Under the pieces are notes generated by a model. That model searched no databases. It saw only the letters and a program-made list of their open reading frames with translations, and was not told where the DNA came from. Positions 1 through 7,737 of a stretch of DNA of 64,000 nt are shown here, piece by piece. Source of the stretch: Acidovorax sp. A79 (lineage in GTDB: Bacteria > Pseudomonadota > Gammaproteobacteria > Burkholderiales > Burkholderiaceae_C); contig NZ_AP028672.1 in the NCBI RefSeq assembly GCF_041154505.1, positions 806,001-870,000 of the forward strand. The letters run 5' to 3'. How positions within the stretch are numbered: the stretch's first letter is position 1; the number at the start of each line of letters is the position of its first letter. Position numbers and translations under genes: made by a program.

Positions 1-2
1 AC

Positions 3-560
3 CCGGGCCTGTCCAAGGTGGCCGCCAAGAAGGAGCAGGCCACGCAGCTGCACGCCGCGCAGGAGGCACTGCGCAAGCCCCAGGTGTTCGCCTTCGGCCA
101 GCGCCAGCTCAAGACCGGCAAGGAGGCCGACTGGGTGGCGGGCGTGGGCGTGCGCTGGACGCTGTGGGATTCGATCGACCGCAATGCGCTGGCCGAGTCG
201 TCCAACCGCCAGATCGAGCAGGCCGAGCGCACCGGCGCGCAGGCGCAGAACGACATCGCCCTGCTGGTGGAAAAGCGCTGGCTGGGCGTGGAGCAGGCCC
301 GCCGCCAGTTCCTGGCCATGGCCCCCAGCCTGGAACTGGCCGACGAGGTGCTGCGCCTGCGCGCCGCGGGCCTGAAGGCCGGCACCAGCACCACGCTGGA
401 CCTGATCGACGCGCAGGTGAACCAGGCCAAGGCCCAGACTGAACGCGCCCAGGCGGCGCACGACTACGTGAAGGCCCTGGCCGACCTGCTGGAGAGCTGC
501 GGCCTGTCGGAAGACTTTGGCAACTACATGGCGCGCGCCGATGCAGTGCGGCTGGAATGA
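3..560 (+). CDS. TolC-like outer membrane efflux protein, C-terminal part (cut by window edge)
   Basis: Only the last 185 residues are visible, and the reading frame is open to the left edge. The segment is rich in Ala, Gln and Glu heptads and contains a run around GTSTTLDLIDAQVNQAKA, typical of the second long coiled-coil helix pair of TolC/OprM-type outer membrane channels. A short strand and the end of the periplasmic helices follow. The next gene, 30 nt downstream, encodes an HlyD-type adaptor, and two ABC-2 permeases follow that. This protein is therefore probably the outer membrane exit of the same tripartite exporter. Family assignment is fairly secure. The substrate is unknown. Confidence 0.8.
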   Translation, partial: PGLSKVAAKKEQATQLHAAQEALRKPQVFAFGQRQLKTGKEADWVAGVGVRWTLWDSIDRNALAESSNRQIEQAERTGAQAQNDIALLVEKRWLGVEQARRQFLAMAPSLELADEVLRLRAAGLKAGTSTTLDLIDAQVNQAKAQTERAQAAHDYVKALADLLESCGLSEDFGNYMARADAVRLE

Positions 561-590
561 ACGAAGGCGAAACGAACGAAGGCGAATGAC

Positions 591-1583
591 ATGAGCAACA
601 GCAAGAACAACAGCAAGAAGGCCGCCGTGATCGGCACCGTGGCCGTCGTGGCCGTGGCCGGTTTCGTGGGCTTTGGCCTGTGGAAGGCCTCGCAGCCCGC
701 ACCCGAGCTTTTCCAGGGCCAGATGGAGGCCCAGGAGGCCGACATCGCTCCCAAGGTGACCGCGCGCATCGCGAAGATCCTGGTGAAGGAAGGCGACCAG
801 ATCGCCGTGGGCGCGCCGCTGATCCGCATGGACAGCCCCGAAGTCAAGGCCAAGCTGGCCCAGGCCACCGCCGCGCAGGAGGCCGCCCAGGCCGTGGCCG
901 ACAAGGCCCAGCACGGCGCCCGCCCGCAGGAAATCGAAATGGCCCGGCTGAACTGGCAGCGCGCCGTGGCCGCCGCCGACCTGGCCGAGTCCTCCTTCAA
1001 GCGCGTGGACGGCCTGGCCCGCGAGGGCCTGGTGGCCGCGCAAAAGCGTGACGAGGCCGAGGCCAACTTCAAGGCATCGCGCGACCAGGCGCTGGCCGCC
1101 AGGGCCCAGTACGACCTGGCCCGCGCCGGCGCCCGCCCCGAAGACCGCTCGGCCGCCAGCGCCCAGGCGCGCCAGGTCGCGGGCGTGGTGGCCGAGGTCG
1201 AGGCCGCCCAGGCCGAGACCGAGCTCAAGAGCCCCGTGGCGGGCGAAGTGGCCAAGGTGCTGGCCCGCACCGGCGAACTCTCTCCCCAGGGCGTGGCCGT
1301 GGTCACCGTGGTGGACCTCAAGGACCAGTGGGTGGTGCTGAACGTGCGCGAGGACCGCCTGCAGCGCTTTGCCATCGGCAGCGAGTTCGACGCCACGCTG
1401 CCGGCCCTGGGCAACAAGGCGGTGAAGTTCAAGGTCTACCACACCGGCGCCCTGCCCGACTTCGCCACCTGGCGCGCCACGCGCGCGGGCCAGGGCTTCG
1501 ACGCCCGCACCTTCGAGGTGCGCGCCCGCCCCGCCGCGCCCATCGAGGGCGCGCGCCCCGGCATGACGGTGCTGGTGCAGTGA
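591..1583 (+). CDS. HlyD-family periplasmic adaptor (membrane fusion protein)
   Basis: This 330-residue protein has one N-terminal membrane anchor (about residues 9-31). A lipoyl/barrel-sandwich half follows (about 45-90), with the run ADIAPKVTARIAKILVKEGD. Next is an Ala/Gln/Glu-rich coiled-coil hairpin (about 85-205). The second lipoyl half contains ELKSPVAGEVAKV, and a beta-barrel domain closes the protein. Adaptors of this size (YhiI/YbhG type) link inner membrane ABC-2 permeases to TolC. It lies between a TolC-like gene and two ABC-2 permease genes, so it is inferred to bridge them. The start ATG is preceded by AAGGCG at suitable spacing. Confidence 0.88.
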   Translation: MSNSKNNSKKAAVIGTVAVVAVAGFVGFGLWKASQPAPELFQGQMEAQEADIAPKVTARIAKILVKEGDQIAVGAPLIRMDSPEVKAKLAQATAAQEAAQAVADKAQHGARPQEIEMARLNWQRAVAAADLAESSFKRVDGLAREGLVAAQKRDEAEANFKASRDQALAARAQYDLARAGARPEDRSAASAQARQVAGVVAEVEAAQAETELKSPVAGEVAKVLARTGELSPQGVAVVTVVDLKDQWVVLNVREDRLQRFAIGSEFDATLPALGNKAVKFKVYHTGALPDFATWRATRAGQGFDARTFEVRARPAAPIEGARPGMTVLVQ

Positions 1584-1593
1584 AATGTACCGA

Positions 1594-1740
1594 CACCCCC
1601 TGAGCGCCTGCGGCGCTTCCCCCCGGCTCTCGCAACGCTGTGCGTTGCGGGCAGGGGAACGCAGCCCTCGCCGCGGGGCGGCCCTTGTCCGGCTGCCCTG
1701 GCTGGGCCGCGCGTCTTTCACGCCCTGCGATGGCCGTGAA
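1594..1740 (+). repeat. Family B hairpin repeat after the adaptor gene (long, divergent copy)
   Basis: Eleven bases after the HlyD stop codon the sequence CCCCCTGAGCGCC begins, followed by GGCGCTTCCCCCC. The same signature follows three other stop codons in the window (30533-30616, 33921-34005, 43485-43575). This copy also holds a perfect hairpin, CGCAACGC (1631-1638) with a TGT loop and GCGTTGCG (1642-1649). It may act as a terminator or as a 3'-end stabiliser. The exact boundaries are my estimate. Confidence 0.55.
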
Positions 1741-1758
1741 GCGCAATGGATCATCGAT

Positions 1759-1817
1759 GTAAAAATTGCCTTCAGCGCTTGATAGATAAGCGCTAGCAGC
1801 TATGAATTCAATAGTAA
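1759..1817 (+). repeat. Family A palindromic repeat at the permease start codon
   Basis: AGCGCTT (1774-1780), a 7-nt spacer and AAGCGCT (1788-1794) form a perfect inverted repeat in AT-rich flanks, followed by AGCAGCTAT. The ATG of the next gene (1802) is within the repeat's right flank. An in-frame TAA at 1787 lies in the spacer, so translation cannot start further upstream. The element therefore seems to supply the start codon and the local 5' context of the permease gene. Confidence 0.75.
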
Positions 1818-2974
1818 ACAGCTTTCGCCGCGAGGCCCGCCGCCTGGCGGCCGACCCCTGGGACCTGGCCATGGTCACCTGGGTGCCGCTGCTGGCCGTG
1901 GCGCTGCTGTGGTGGATTTTCTCGGCCGGCCTGCCGCGCCACCTGCCCGTGGGGGTGGTCGATGAGGACCACTCCAGCCTGTCGCGCCAGCTGGTGCGCA
2001 TGCTCGACGCCACGCCGGGCGTGCGCATCGCGCAGAACCACGCCAACGCGGCCGAGGCGGAGCGCGCGCTGCGCGCCCTCGAGGTCTATGCCGTCGTCAC
2101 CATCCCGCGCGACTTCGCGCGCACCGTGAAGGAAGGCCGCGCCGCCCAGGTCACGCTGCTGCACAACGCGCAGATGGGCACGCATTCGGGCCTGCTGCAG
2201 CGCGACGTGCGCGCCGCCGTGGGCACACTGTCGGCGGGCATCGAGATGGCCGCGCGCAACAAGCGCGGCGAAAGCGCGCAAGCCGTGCGCGTGAGCATGG
2301 AGCCCATCCACACGCAGCTGGTGGCGCTGTTCAACGTGTCGAGCAACTACGAGCAGTTCCTGGGCGCGGCGCTGATCCCCGCGCTGCTGCACATCCTGGC
2401 CATGACGGCCGGTGCCTGGACGGTGGGCCGCGAGCTGCGCGACCGCAGCCTGGGCGAGTGGCTGGGCACAGGCCGTTTCGTCCCTGTCGCAGGCGCCTTG
2501 CTGGGCAAGCTCGTGCTGCCCTGGGCCACGCTCACGCTGGTGGGCCTGCTGGCGCTGGCGGGCATCACCTGGGGCCGGGGCTGGCACCCGCCGGGCAGCC
2601 TGCCCTGGGTGGCCGCCGCGCTGGCGCTGCTGATGGCCGTGTCGTTGGCGGCGGGCGCGGCCCTGGCGGCCCTCACGCGCTCGCTGCGCACCGCGCTGTC
2701 GGGCGCGGGGTTCTTCGCGGCGCCGGCGTTCGCGTTCAGCGGCGTGGCGTTTCCCCTGGCGGGCATGCCCGCCAGCGCGCGCGCCTGGGCCGAGGCCATG
2801 CCATTCACGCACTACATCCGGCTGCAGATCGAGCAGTTGCAGATGGGCGCGCCGCTGGCCACCAGCGTGTCCACCATGGCGGCGCTGCTCATCGCCACCG
2901 GCGTGCTCTGGCTCGTGGCCGCCATGGGGCTGAGCCTTGCCGCGGGCCAGCCCGCCAGCTGGGGAGGCCGCTGA
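1802..2974 (+). CDS. ABC-2 type permease (first of two paralogues)
   Basis: This 390-residue inner membrane protein has a first membrane helix near residues 22-40 and a large extracytoplasmic domain up to about residue 175, with VVDEDHSSLSRQ near its start. Five further hydrophobic helices follow in the C-terminal half, which is the ABC2_membrane_3 (YhhJ/YbhR-like) layout. The next gene encodes a paralogue with the equivalent motif VVDMDHSSLSRQ, so the two probably form a heterodimeric export channel. No ATP-binding subunit lies between the adaptor and the permeases. The only upstream start is the ATG inside repeat family A, with no clear Shine-Dalgarno sequence. Confidence 0.85.
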   Translation: MNSIVNSFRREARRLAADPWDLAMVTWVPLLAVALLWWIFSAGLPRHLPVGVVDEDHSSLSRQLVRMLDATPGVRIAQNHANAAEAERALRALEVYAVVTIPRDFARTVKEGRAAQVTLLHNAQMGTHSGLLQRDVRAAVGTLSAGIEMAARNKRGESAQAVRVSMEPIHTQLVALFNVSSNYEQFLGAALIPALLHILAMTAGAWTVGRELRDRSLGEWLGTGRFVPVAGALLGKLVLPWATLTLVGLLALAGITWGRGWHPPGSLPWVAAALALLMAVSLAAGAALAALTRSLRTALSGAGFFAAPAFAFSGVAFPLAGMPASARAWAEAMPFTHYIRLQIEQLQMGAPLATSVSTMAALLIATGVLWLVAAMGLSLAAGQPASWGGR

Positions 2975-2975
2975 C

Positions 2976-4130
2976 ATGCACGTCCACACGAACCCCGCCC
3001 CCCAGGGCCTGCTGCACGCCTGGCTGCTGGCGCTGGCCACCATGGCGCGCGACAAGGGCGTGCTGCTGCTGCTGATCGGCGCGCCCGTGCTCTACGGTTT
3101 TTTCTACCCCTGGTTCTATGCCGACGAGGTGCTCACCCGCGTGCCCGTGGCGGTGGTGGACATGGACCACAGCAGCCTGTCGCGCCAGATCACGCGCTTT
3201 GCCGACGCCGACCCGCGCATCGAGGTGCGCCTGGTCACGGGCAGCGAGCGCGAGGCGCAGGAGGCCCTGTGGCGCGGCGAGATCGAAGGCTATGCGCTGA
3301 TCCCCGCCAACCTCAAGCGCAGCGTGGTGCGCGGCGAGAACGCGGTGGTCAGCATCGAGGCCAACGGTGCCTATGCGCTGCTCAACAAGGCCGTGCAGTA
3401 CGGCTTCGCCGAGGCGGTGGGCACGGTGTCCGCCGGGGTCGAGATCCGCAAGCTGCAGGCCGGCGGCCAGAGCGCGCAGCAGGCCGCGGCCAGCCGCGCG
3501 CCGGTGCAGCTGCAGATGGTGGCGCTCTTCAATCCCATCGAGGGCTATGGCAGCTTCGTGGTGCCCGCCGTGGCGCTGCTGATCCTGCAGCAGACCCTGC
3601 TCATGGGCGCCGCCCTGCTCACCGGCACCTGGGTGGAGGCCGGCGAGCACCGCGCCAGCGCCACCACCTGGCTGGGCCGCCTGCTGGCGCTGAGCACGCT
3701 GGGCTGGGCCAGCGGGCTGTTCTACTTTGGCTGGATCTTCGTGCTGCACGGCTACCCGCGCGGCGGCAACCCGCTGGGCGCGCTGGCGCTCCTGGCCTGC
3801 TACGTGCCCGCCATCGCCGCGCTGGGGTCGCTGCTGGGGCTGTGGTTCGGCAACCGCGAGCGCGCGCTGCAGGTACTGCTGTTCACCACGCTGCCCATCG
3901 CGTTCGTGGCCGGTTTCTCGTGGCCCGTGGAGGCCCTGCCCGAGCCGCTGCAGTGGCTGCGCTGGCTGCTGCCCAGCACCTCGGGCGTGCAGGCCTCGCT
4001 GCGGCTCAACCAGCTGGGCGCGCCGCTGTCGGCCGCCCTGCCCCACCTGTGCGCGCTGGTGGCGCTGTGCGCGGTGGCCACGGCGGCGCTGCTGTACAAG
4101 ACCCGCCCCCGGCTCCTGCCAGCCGTCTGA
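2976..4130 (+). CDS. ABC-2 type permease (second paralogue)
   Basis: This 384-residue protein has the same architecture as its upstream neighbour: an N-terminal helix, a long periplasmic domain starting with VVDMDHSSLSRQ, and five or six C-terminal membrane helices. The start ATG at 2976 lies one base after the previous stop, with GGAGG at 2963-2967. Translation is therefore probably coupled and subunit stoichiometry fixed. A longer in-frame start (2937) overlaps the neighbour and lacks support. With the TolC-like and HlyD-like genes it forms one apparent operon for an exporter of unknown substrate. Confidence 0.87.
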   Translation: MHVHTNPAPQGLLHAWLLALATMARDKGVLLLLIGAPVLYGFFYPWFYADEVLTRVPVAVVDMDHSSLSRQITRFADADPRIEVRLVTGSEREAQEALWRGEIEGYALIPANLKRSVVRGENAVVSIEANGAYALLNKAVQYGFAEAVGTVSAGVEIRKLQAGGQSAQQAAASRAPVQLQMVALFNPIEGYGSFVVPAVALLILQQTLLMGAALLTGTWVEAGEHRASATTWLGRLLALSTLGWASGLFYFGWIFVLHGYPRGGNPLGALALLACYVPAIAALGSLLGLWFGNRERALQVLLFTTLPIAFVAGFSWPVEALPEPLQWLRWLLPSTSGVQASLRLNQLGAPLSAALPHLCALVALCAVATAALLYKTRPRLLPAV

Positions 4131-4186
4131 GCACCACGCCGCGCCGGGCCCGCCGCCCTGCCCCCTCACCCCTCACCCCTCACCGC

Positions 4187-5206
4187 TCAACGGCGCGCGG
4201 GCAGCCCGGCCCACACGTCCATCGCCTGCCACTCCAGCGGCAGGCGGACATCCACGCCGTCGCGCGCGCCCCGCTCGCGCAGGTAGGCCATGGACACATC
4301 GAAGGCATCGAGCGGCGGGGGCATGGGCTGCATGGGCCGGCCCGGAGGCTGCCAGAAGTCGTCCCAGTGGATGGGAATGACGCGCCGGGCGCCCACGGCG
4401 GCGATCACCTCGGTCCACAGCGCATCGCGGTAGCTCTCGGGCCGGGGCCCCAGCGCGCCGATGCCCTGCAGCACCACGTCGGCCTGCACGCCGCGCAGCG
4501 CACCAGGCTCGAAGCCCGCGCTGCCCACGATGAGCAGCGTCCTGCCGCCATGCTCCACATGCAGGGCATAACTTTGCCCCTCCTTGTAGTCGCTGGCACG
4601 CACCGGCGGGTGCAGCGGGGCGGTGACCTCGCCCCCCGTGAAGCCGGTGGGCGCATGGCGGCTGGCGAACAGCGTCGCCGTGAAGCGGCCAAAGCGCTGC
4701 GGCTCGCCCAGCTTCGCCACGCGGATCTGCGCCTCGGCCAGGCCCCAGCCGCGCCCCACGTTGGCCGTGGACTCGGAGCCCAGCAGCAGCGCACCCATGC
4801 GCCGCGCGACCTCGGGCGCATCCATGGCGTGGTCGTAGTGCGAATGCACGGGGATCACCGCCGCCAGCCTGCCCGTTTCGCCCGGCAGGCCGGCACGCCG
4901 CAGGCCCTGCGTGATGGCCTGCATGTCGGGCTCCACCTTGCCCAGGAAGGTCTGCAGCTTGCCGGGGCGCGAGAAAAATCCGTCCGTCATCAGCGCCGTC
5001 TCGCCATCGTCCAGCAGCACGGTGGAAACGCCCAGGAAGGTCACCTTGACGGGTGGCGGCGCCTCGCCGCCAGCGGGCACCTTCCAGCGCAGATCCGCGT
5101 ACGGCTGCAGCGAGGGGTGCTGCTGCAGCGCCCAGGCCAGCGCGCCCAGCGCGAACACCGCCAGCAGCCCCAGGGCCAGCAGCGCCTTCTTCATCAGCGG
5201 CCGCAT
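4187..5206 (-). CDS. MBL-fold metallo-hydrolase with N-terminal membrane anchor
   Basis: The 339-residue product has a hydrophobic N-terminus (about residues 6-27) that may be an anchor or uncleaved signal. A metallo-beta-lactamase-fold domain follows. HSHYDH at residues 121-126 is the HxHxDH zinc motif, FASRHAP carries a later ligand region, and IPIHWDDFW near residue 290 supplies the last histidine. The resemblance is to UlaG/ NAPE-PLD-like beta-lactamase superfamily hydrolases of unknown substrate. The ATG at 5206 was chosen because AAGGTGG lies 10 nt upstream. A GTG at 5215 overlapping the upstream stop is possible. It follows the transporter gene closely and is probably co-transcribed with it. 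Confidence 0.8.
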   Translation of the reverse strand: MRPLMKKALLALGLLAVFALGALAWALQQHPSLQPYADLRWKVPAGGEAPPPVKVTFLGVSTVLLDDGETALMTDGFFSRPGKLQTFLGKVEPDMQAITQGLRRAGLPGETGRLAAVIPVHSHYDHAMDAPEVARRMGALLLGSESTANVGRGWGLAEAQIRVAKLGEPQRFGRFTATLFASRHAPTGFTGGEVTAPLHPPVRASDYKEGQSYALHVEHGGRTLLIVGSAGFEPGALRGVQADVVLQGIGALGPRPESYRDALWTEVIAAVGARRVIPIHWDDFWQPPGRPMQPMPPPLDAFDVSMAYLRERGARDGVDVRLPLEWQAMDVWAGLPARR

Positions 5207-5211
5207 CGCGC

Positions 5212-6093
5212 TCACGCCACCTTGGCCGCGGCCGCCGTGCCAGGGCGGCGCAGCACCAGCATGCCGAACAGCGTGGCCAGGAGGTACATGCTGACCGAGT
5301 AGATGGCGGCGGGCAGCGCGAGCTGGAAGTTGCCGAGCACCGACAGCGCGATGAAGATCGCGAGCGTGGAATTGTGGATGCCGATCTCGAAGCTGATCGC
5401 CGTGGCCATGGACTTGTCCAGCCCCGCCGCGCGTGCGAGGTAGTAGCCCGATGCGAGGCTGATGGCGTTGAACAGCAGCACGGCCGGGCCGATGCCCGCA
5501 AAGGACTCCACGAGCGCCGTCCACTCCTTGGCGATGGCGATGAGCGCGAACGCCGCCAGCACCACGGCGCTGAAGATCTTCATGGGCTTTTCCATGCGTG
5601 CGCTGAACGCCGGCGCGCGCCGGTGCACCGCCATGCCCAGCACCACGGGCACCAGCACGATGACGATCACCTCCACCACCTTGCCGAACTGCAGCGGCAC
5701 CACCTGGCCCGTGCGGGCAAAGGTGTCGATGGCCCAGTTGGTGATGAGCGGCAGGCTCGCGATGGACAGCACGGTGTTGATGGCGGTGAGCGAGATGTTC
5801 ATCGCCACGTTGCCGCCGAACAGATGGCTGAACAGGTTGGCCGACACGCCGCCGGGCGATGCCGCCAGCAGCATCAGCCCCACCGCGTAGACGGGGGCCA
5901 CGCCCAGCAGCACGATGAGGGCGTAGCACGCCGCCGGCAGCACCAGCACCTGCAGCACCAGGGCCAGCAGCACCGCGCGCGGATGCTGCAGCAGGCGCCT
6001 GAAGTCGCCCACCGTGAGCGACAGGCCCAGACCGAACATGACCAGCCCGAGCGCAATGAACAGCAGGGTGGGAAGGATGGAAACAAAGCTCAT
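5212..6093 (-). CDS. Bile acid:sodium symporter (BASS) family transporter
   Basis: The 293-residue protein is almost entirely hydrophobic, with about nine or ten predicted helices. It carries the BASS-family stretch AASPGGVSANLFSHLFGGN and a later EIGIHNSTLA segment in the second inverted repeat, where characterised members bind sodium. The family moves organic acids such as bile acids, pyruvate or pantoate with sodium. The substrate here cannot be read from sequence. The start at 6093 places the first helix immediately after the initiator. A longer form beginning at 6156 would add 21 polar residues. Its stop codon lies just before the hydrolase gene start. Confidence 0.85.
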   Translation of the reverse strand: MSFVSILPTLLFIALGLVMFGLGLSLTVGDFRRLLQHPRAVLLALVLQVLVLPAACYALIVLLGVAPVYAVGLMLLAASPGGVSANLFSHLFGGNVAMNISLTAINTVLSIASLPLITNWAIDTFARTGQVVPLQFGKVVEVIVIVLVPVVLGMAVHRRAPAFSARMEKPMKIFSAVVLAAFALIAIAKEWTALVESFAGIGPAVLLFNAISLASGYYLARAAGLDKSMATAISFEIGIHNSTLAIFIALSVLGNFQLALPAAIYSVSMYLLATLFGMLVLRRPGTAAAAKVA

Positions 6094-6262
6094 GTGCACA
6101 CACGGCCCGCAGAGGGCCGTGCTCCGTTCAAAGCGGGTGGAAACGGCGATGCCCACGGCGCCACAAGGGCGCCGTGGGCGGAGTGCCGCGACCGGACGAC
6201 AAGGAGAGAGAGAAAGAGAAGGAAAAAGGGACAGCGAGGCGGGCGGAAAAAGCGGCGTGCCC

Positions 6263-6787
6263 CTAGGCCGCCGCCTGGCCCGTGCGCAGGCGCACCGGTC
6301 CGCTGCGCAGTTCGATGGCGGCCTGCACTTCCTTGCGCAGGCCCAGCGCGAAGGCCCACTCGGCCACCACGAACAGCGGGCCCACGATCAGGCCCACGAG
6401 GTCGTCCACGAACGCGGGCTTGCGGCCTTCGTAATGGTGGCCCACGAACTGGATCACCCAGCCCACGGCGAACAGGCCGACGCCCGTGGCCAGCCACACG
6501 GCCATGGACTGCAGCGCCACCCACTGCGCCACCACCAGCATCGCGGCCAGCAGCGCCGCCATGGCCAGGCCAAAACGCAGGTCGAGCCGCAGGTAGAAGA
6601 CGCTGCTGGCCAGCGCGCAGAACAGCGCCGGGGTCAGGGGCAGGCCGCCCACCGCCCACGCGGGGCGCGAGAGCAGCACCACCACCGCGAACATGATCAT
6701 CGGCACGCCCACGAAGTGGGTGTGGATGTTGCGCGGGTCGCGGTGGTAGTCGGCGTACTGGGCCAGGTGGTCGATCAGGGTTTTCAT
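6263..6787 (-). CDS. Mpo1-like (DUF962) membrane protein
   Basis: This 174-residue, four-helix membrane protein carries the two conserved histidine motifs of the DUF962/Mpo1 family: HRDPRNIHTHFVG near residue 15 and FVGHHYEGRKPA near residue 114. Yeast Mpo1 is an iron-dependent dioxygenase acting on 2-hydroxy fatty acids in alpha-oxidation. Bacterial members are usually uncharacterised. A good AGGAG lies 7 nt before the ATG. An FNR-like palindrome (6808-6821) lies about 20 nt upstream of the start, between this gene and the divergent Crp/Fnr-type gene. Confidence 0.85.
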   Translation of the reverse strand: MKTLIDHLAQYADYHRDPRNIHTHFVGVPMIMFAVVVLLSRPAWAVGGLPLTPALFCALASSVFYLRLDLRFGLAMAALLAAMLVVAQWVALQSMAVWLATGVGLFAVGWVIQFVGHHYEGRKPAFVDDLVGLIVGPLFVVAEWAFALGLRKEVQAAIELRSGPVRLRTGQAAA

Positions 6788-6807
6788 GGGTGTCTCCTGG
6801 TATTGTT

Positions 6808-6821
6808 TTGAGCAGGATCAA
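6808..6821. promoter_or_regulatory. FNR/CRP-type half-palindrome (TTGAG-N4-ATCAA)
   Basis: TTGAG CAGG ATCAA differs from the FNR consensus TTGAT-N4-ATCAA at one base. It lies between the divergent Mpo1-like gene and the Crp/Fnr-family gene. This is a suitable place for autoregulation or oxygen-responsive control. The position only about 20 nt before the Mpo1-like start suggests repression rather than activation of that gene. Chance occurrence cannot be excluded. Confidence 0.4.
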
Positions 6822-6937
6822 TGGTCGCCCCGCAGGGGCCGCAACGTCTGTCGTACACACGACAAAAAGCCCCCTTCCCTTCAGCACTTCCCCTCCAGCC
6901 CCTTCCTTCCGCCCCGCGCGCGCCCCGCCCTCCCCGC

Positions 6938-7642
6938 ATGACCCACCCCGCCGCCTACCTGCCCGTTCTCCAGTCCGGCCGCTGGTTTGCCCACCTGCCG
7001 CCGGACTTTGCCCAGCCGCTGATCGCCATGGCCCACCTGCGCCAGTTGCAGCCGGGCGAGGTGCTGTTCCTGCGCGGCGACGCGCCCTGCGGGCTGTACG
7101 CGGTGGTGCGCGGGGCCATCAGCATCTCGGGCACGGGCGGGCGGGCGCACGAGGCGCGCGCTGCGCTGCTCACGCGGCTGGAGCCGCCGCACTGGTTTGG
7201 CGAGATCTCGGTGTTCGACGGCTCGGCGCGCACCCACGACGCCCATGCCGCCGAGGCCAGCACGCTGCTGCAGGTGCCGCACGAACGGCTGCAGGCCTGG
7301 CTGCAGGCCCACCCGCAACACTGGCATGCGCTGGCCCTGCTGCTCACCGACAAGCTGCGCACCGCCTTCGTGGCCATGGAGGAACTGGCGCTGCTGCCCG
7401 CCCCGCAGCGCCTGGCACGCCGCCTGGTGATGATGGCCGAGGGCTACGGCCAGTGGACGGCCGAGGGCCAGTCGCGCCGCGTGATCGGCATCTCGCAGGA
7501 GCAGCTGTCGCTGATGCTGGCCATCTCGCGCCAGACCACCAACCAGATCCTCAAGGACCTGGAGTCGCGCCACCTGGTGCGCGTGCAGCGTGGCGAGGTG
7601 GAGATCTTGGACCTGGCGGCGCTGCGGGCCACCTGCTATTGA
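6938..7642 (+). CDS. Crp/Fnr family transcriptional regulator
   Basis: This 234-residue protein has a cyclic-nucleotide-binding-type beta-roll (about residues 15-120, with PGEVLFLRGD and LYAVVRG) and a dimer helix (about 125-155). The C-terminal winged helix contains ISQEQLSLMLAISRQTTNQILKDL-type recognition sequence. No N-terminal cysteine cluster is present, so it is not a classical iron-sulfur FNR. The ligand is unknown. The start ATG at 6938 gives the normal family length, whereas the longer open frame adds a Pro-rich tail with no similarity to the family. Its stop codon abuts a family A repeat, and an aldehyde dehydrogenase gene follows. Confidence 0.85.
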   Translation: MTHPAAYLPVLQSGRWFAHLPPDFAQPLIAMAHLRQLQPGEVLFLRGDAPCGLYAVVRGAISISGTGGRAHEARAALLTRLEPPHWFGEISVFDGSARTHDAHAAEASTLLQVPHERLQAWLQAHPQHWHALALLLTDKLRTAFVAMEELALLPAPQRLARRLVMMAEGYGQWTAEGQSRRVIGISQEQLSLMLAISRQTTNQILKDLESRHLVRVQRGEVEILDLAALRATCY

Positions 7643-7715
7643 ATTACTATTAAATATATAGCAACCAGCGCTTTACCATCAAGCGCCATAGCCATTTTTC
7701 ATACAAATAGTAAGC
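7643..7715 (+). repeat. Family A palindromic repeat between the regulator and aldehyde dehydrogenase genes
   Basis: GCGCTT (7669-7674) and AAGCGC (7681-7686) form the palindromic core, flanked by AT-rich DNA containing AGCAACC and CATAGCC half-motifs. The left flank starts directly after the Crp/Fnr stop codon. The AT content contrasts sharply with the neighbouring genes. Confidence 0.65.
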
Positions 7716-7737
7716 ACACATTCCATTTCCGGGCAAA

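Noticed and set aside
4161..4182. Tandem CCCCTCA repeats between convergent genes
   Set aside because: Only three short units; most likely simple-sequence slippage with no sign of function.
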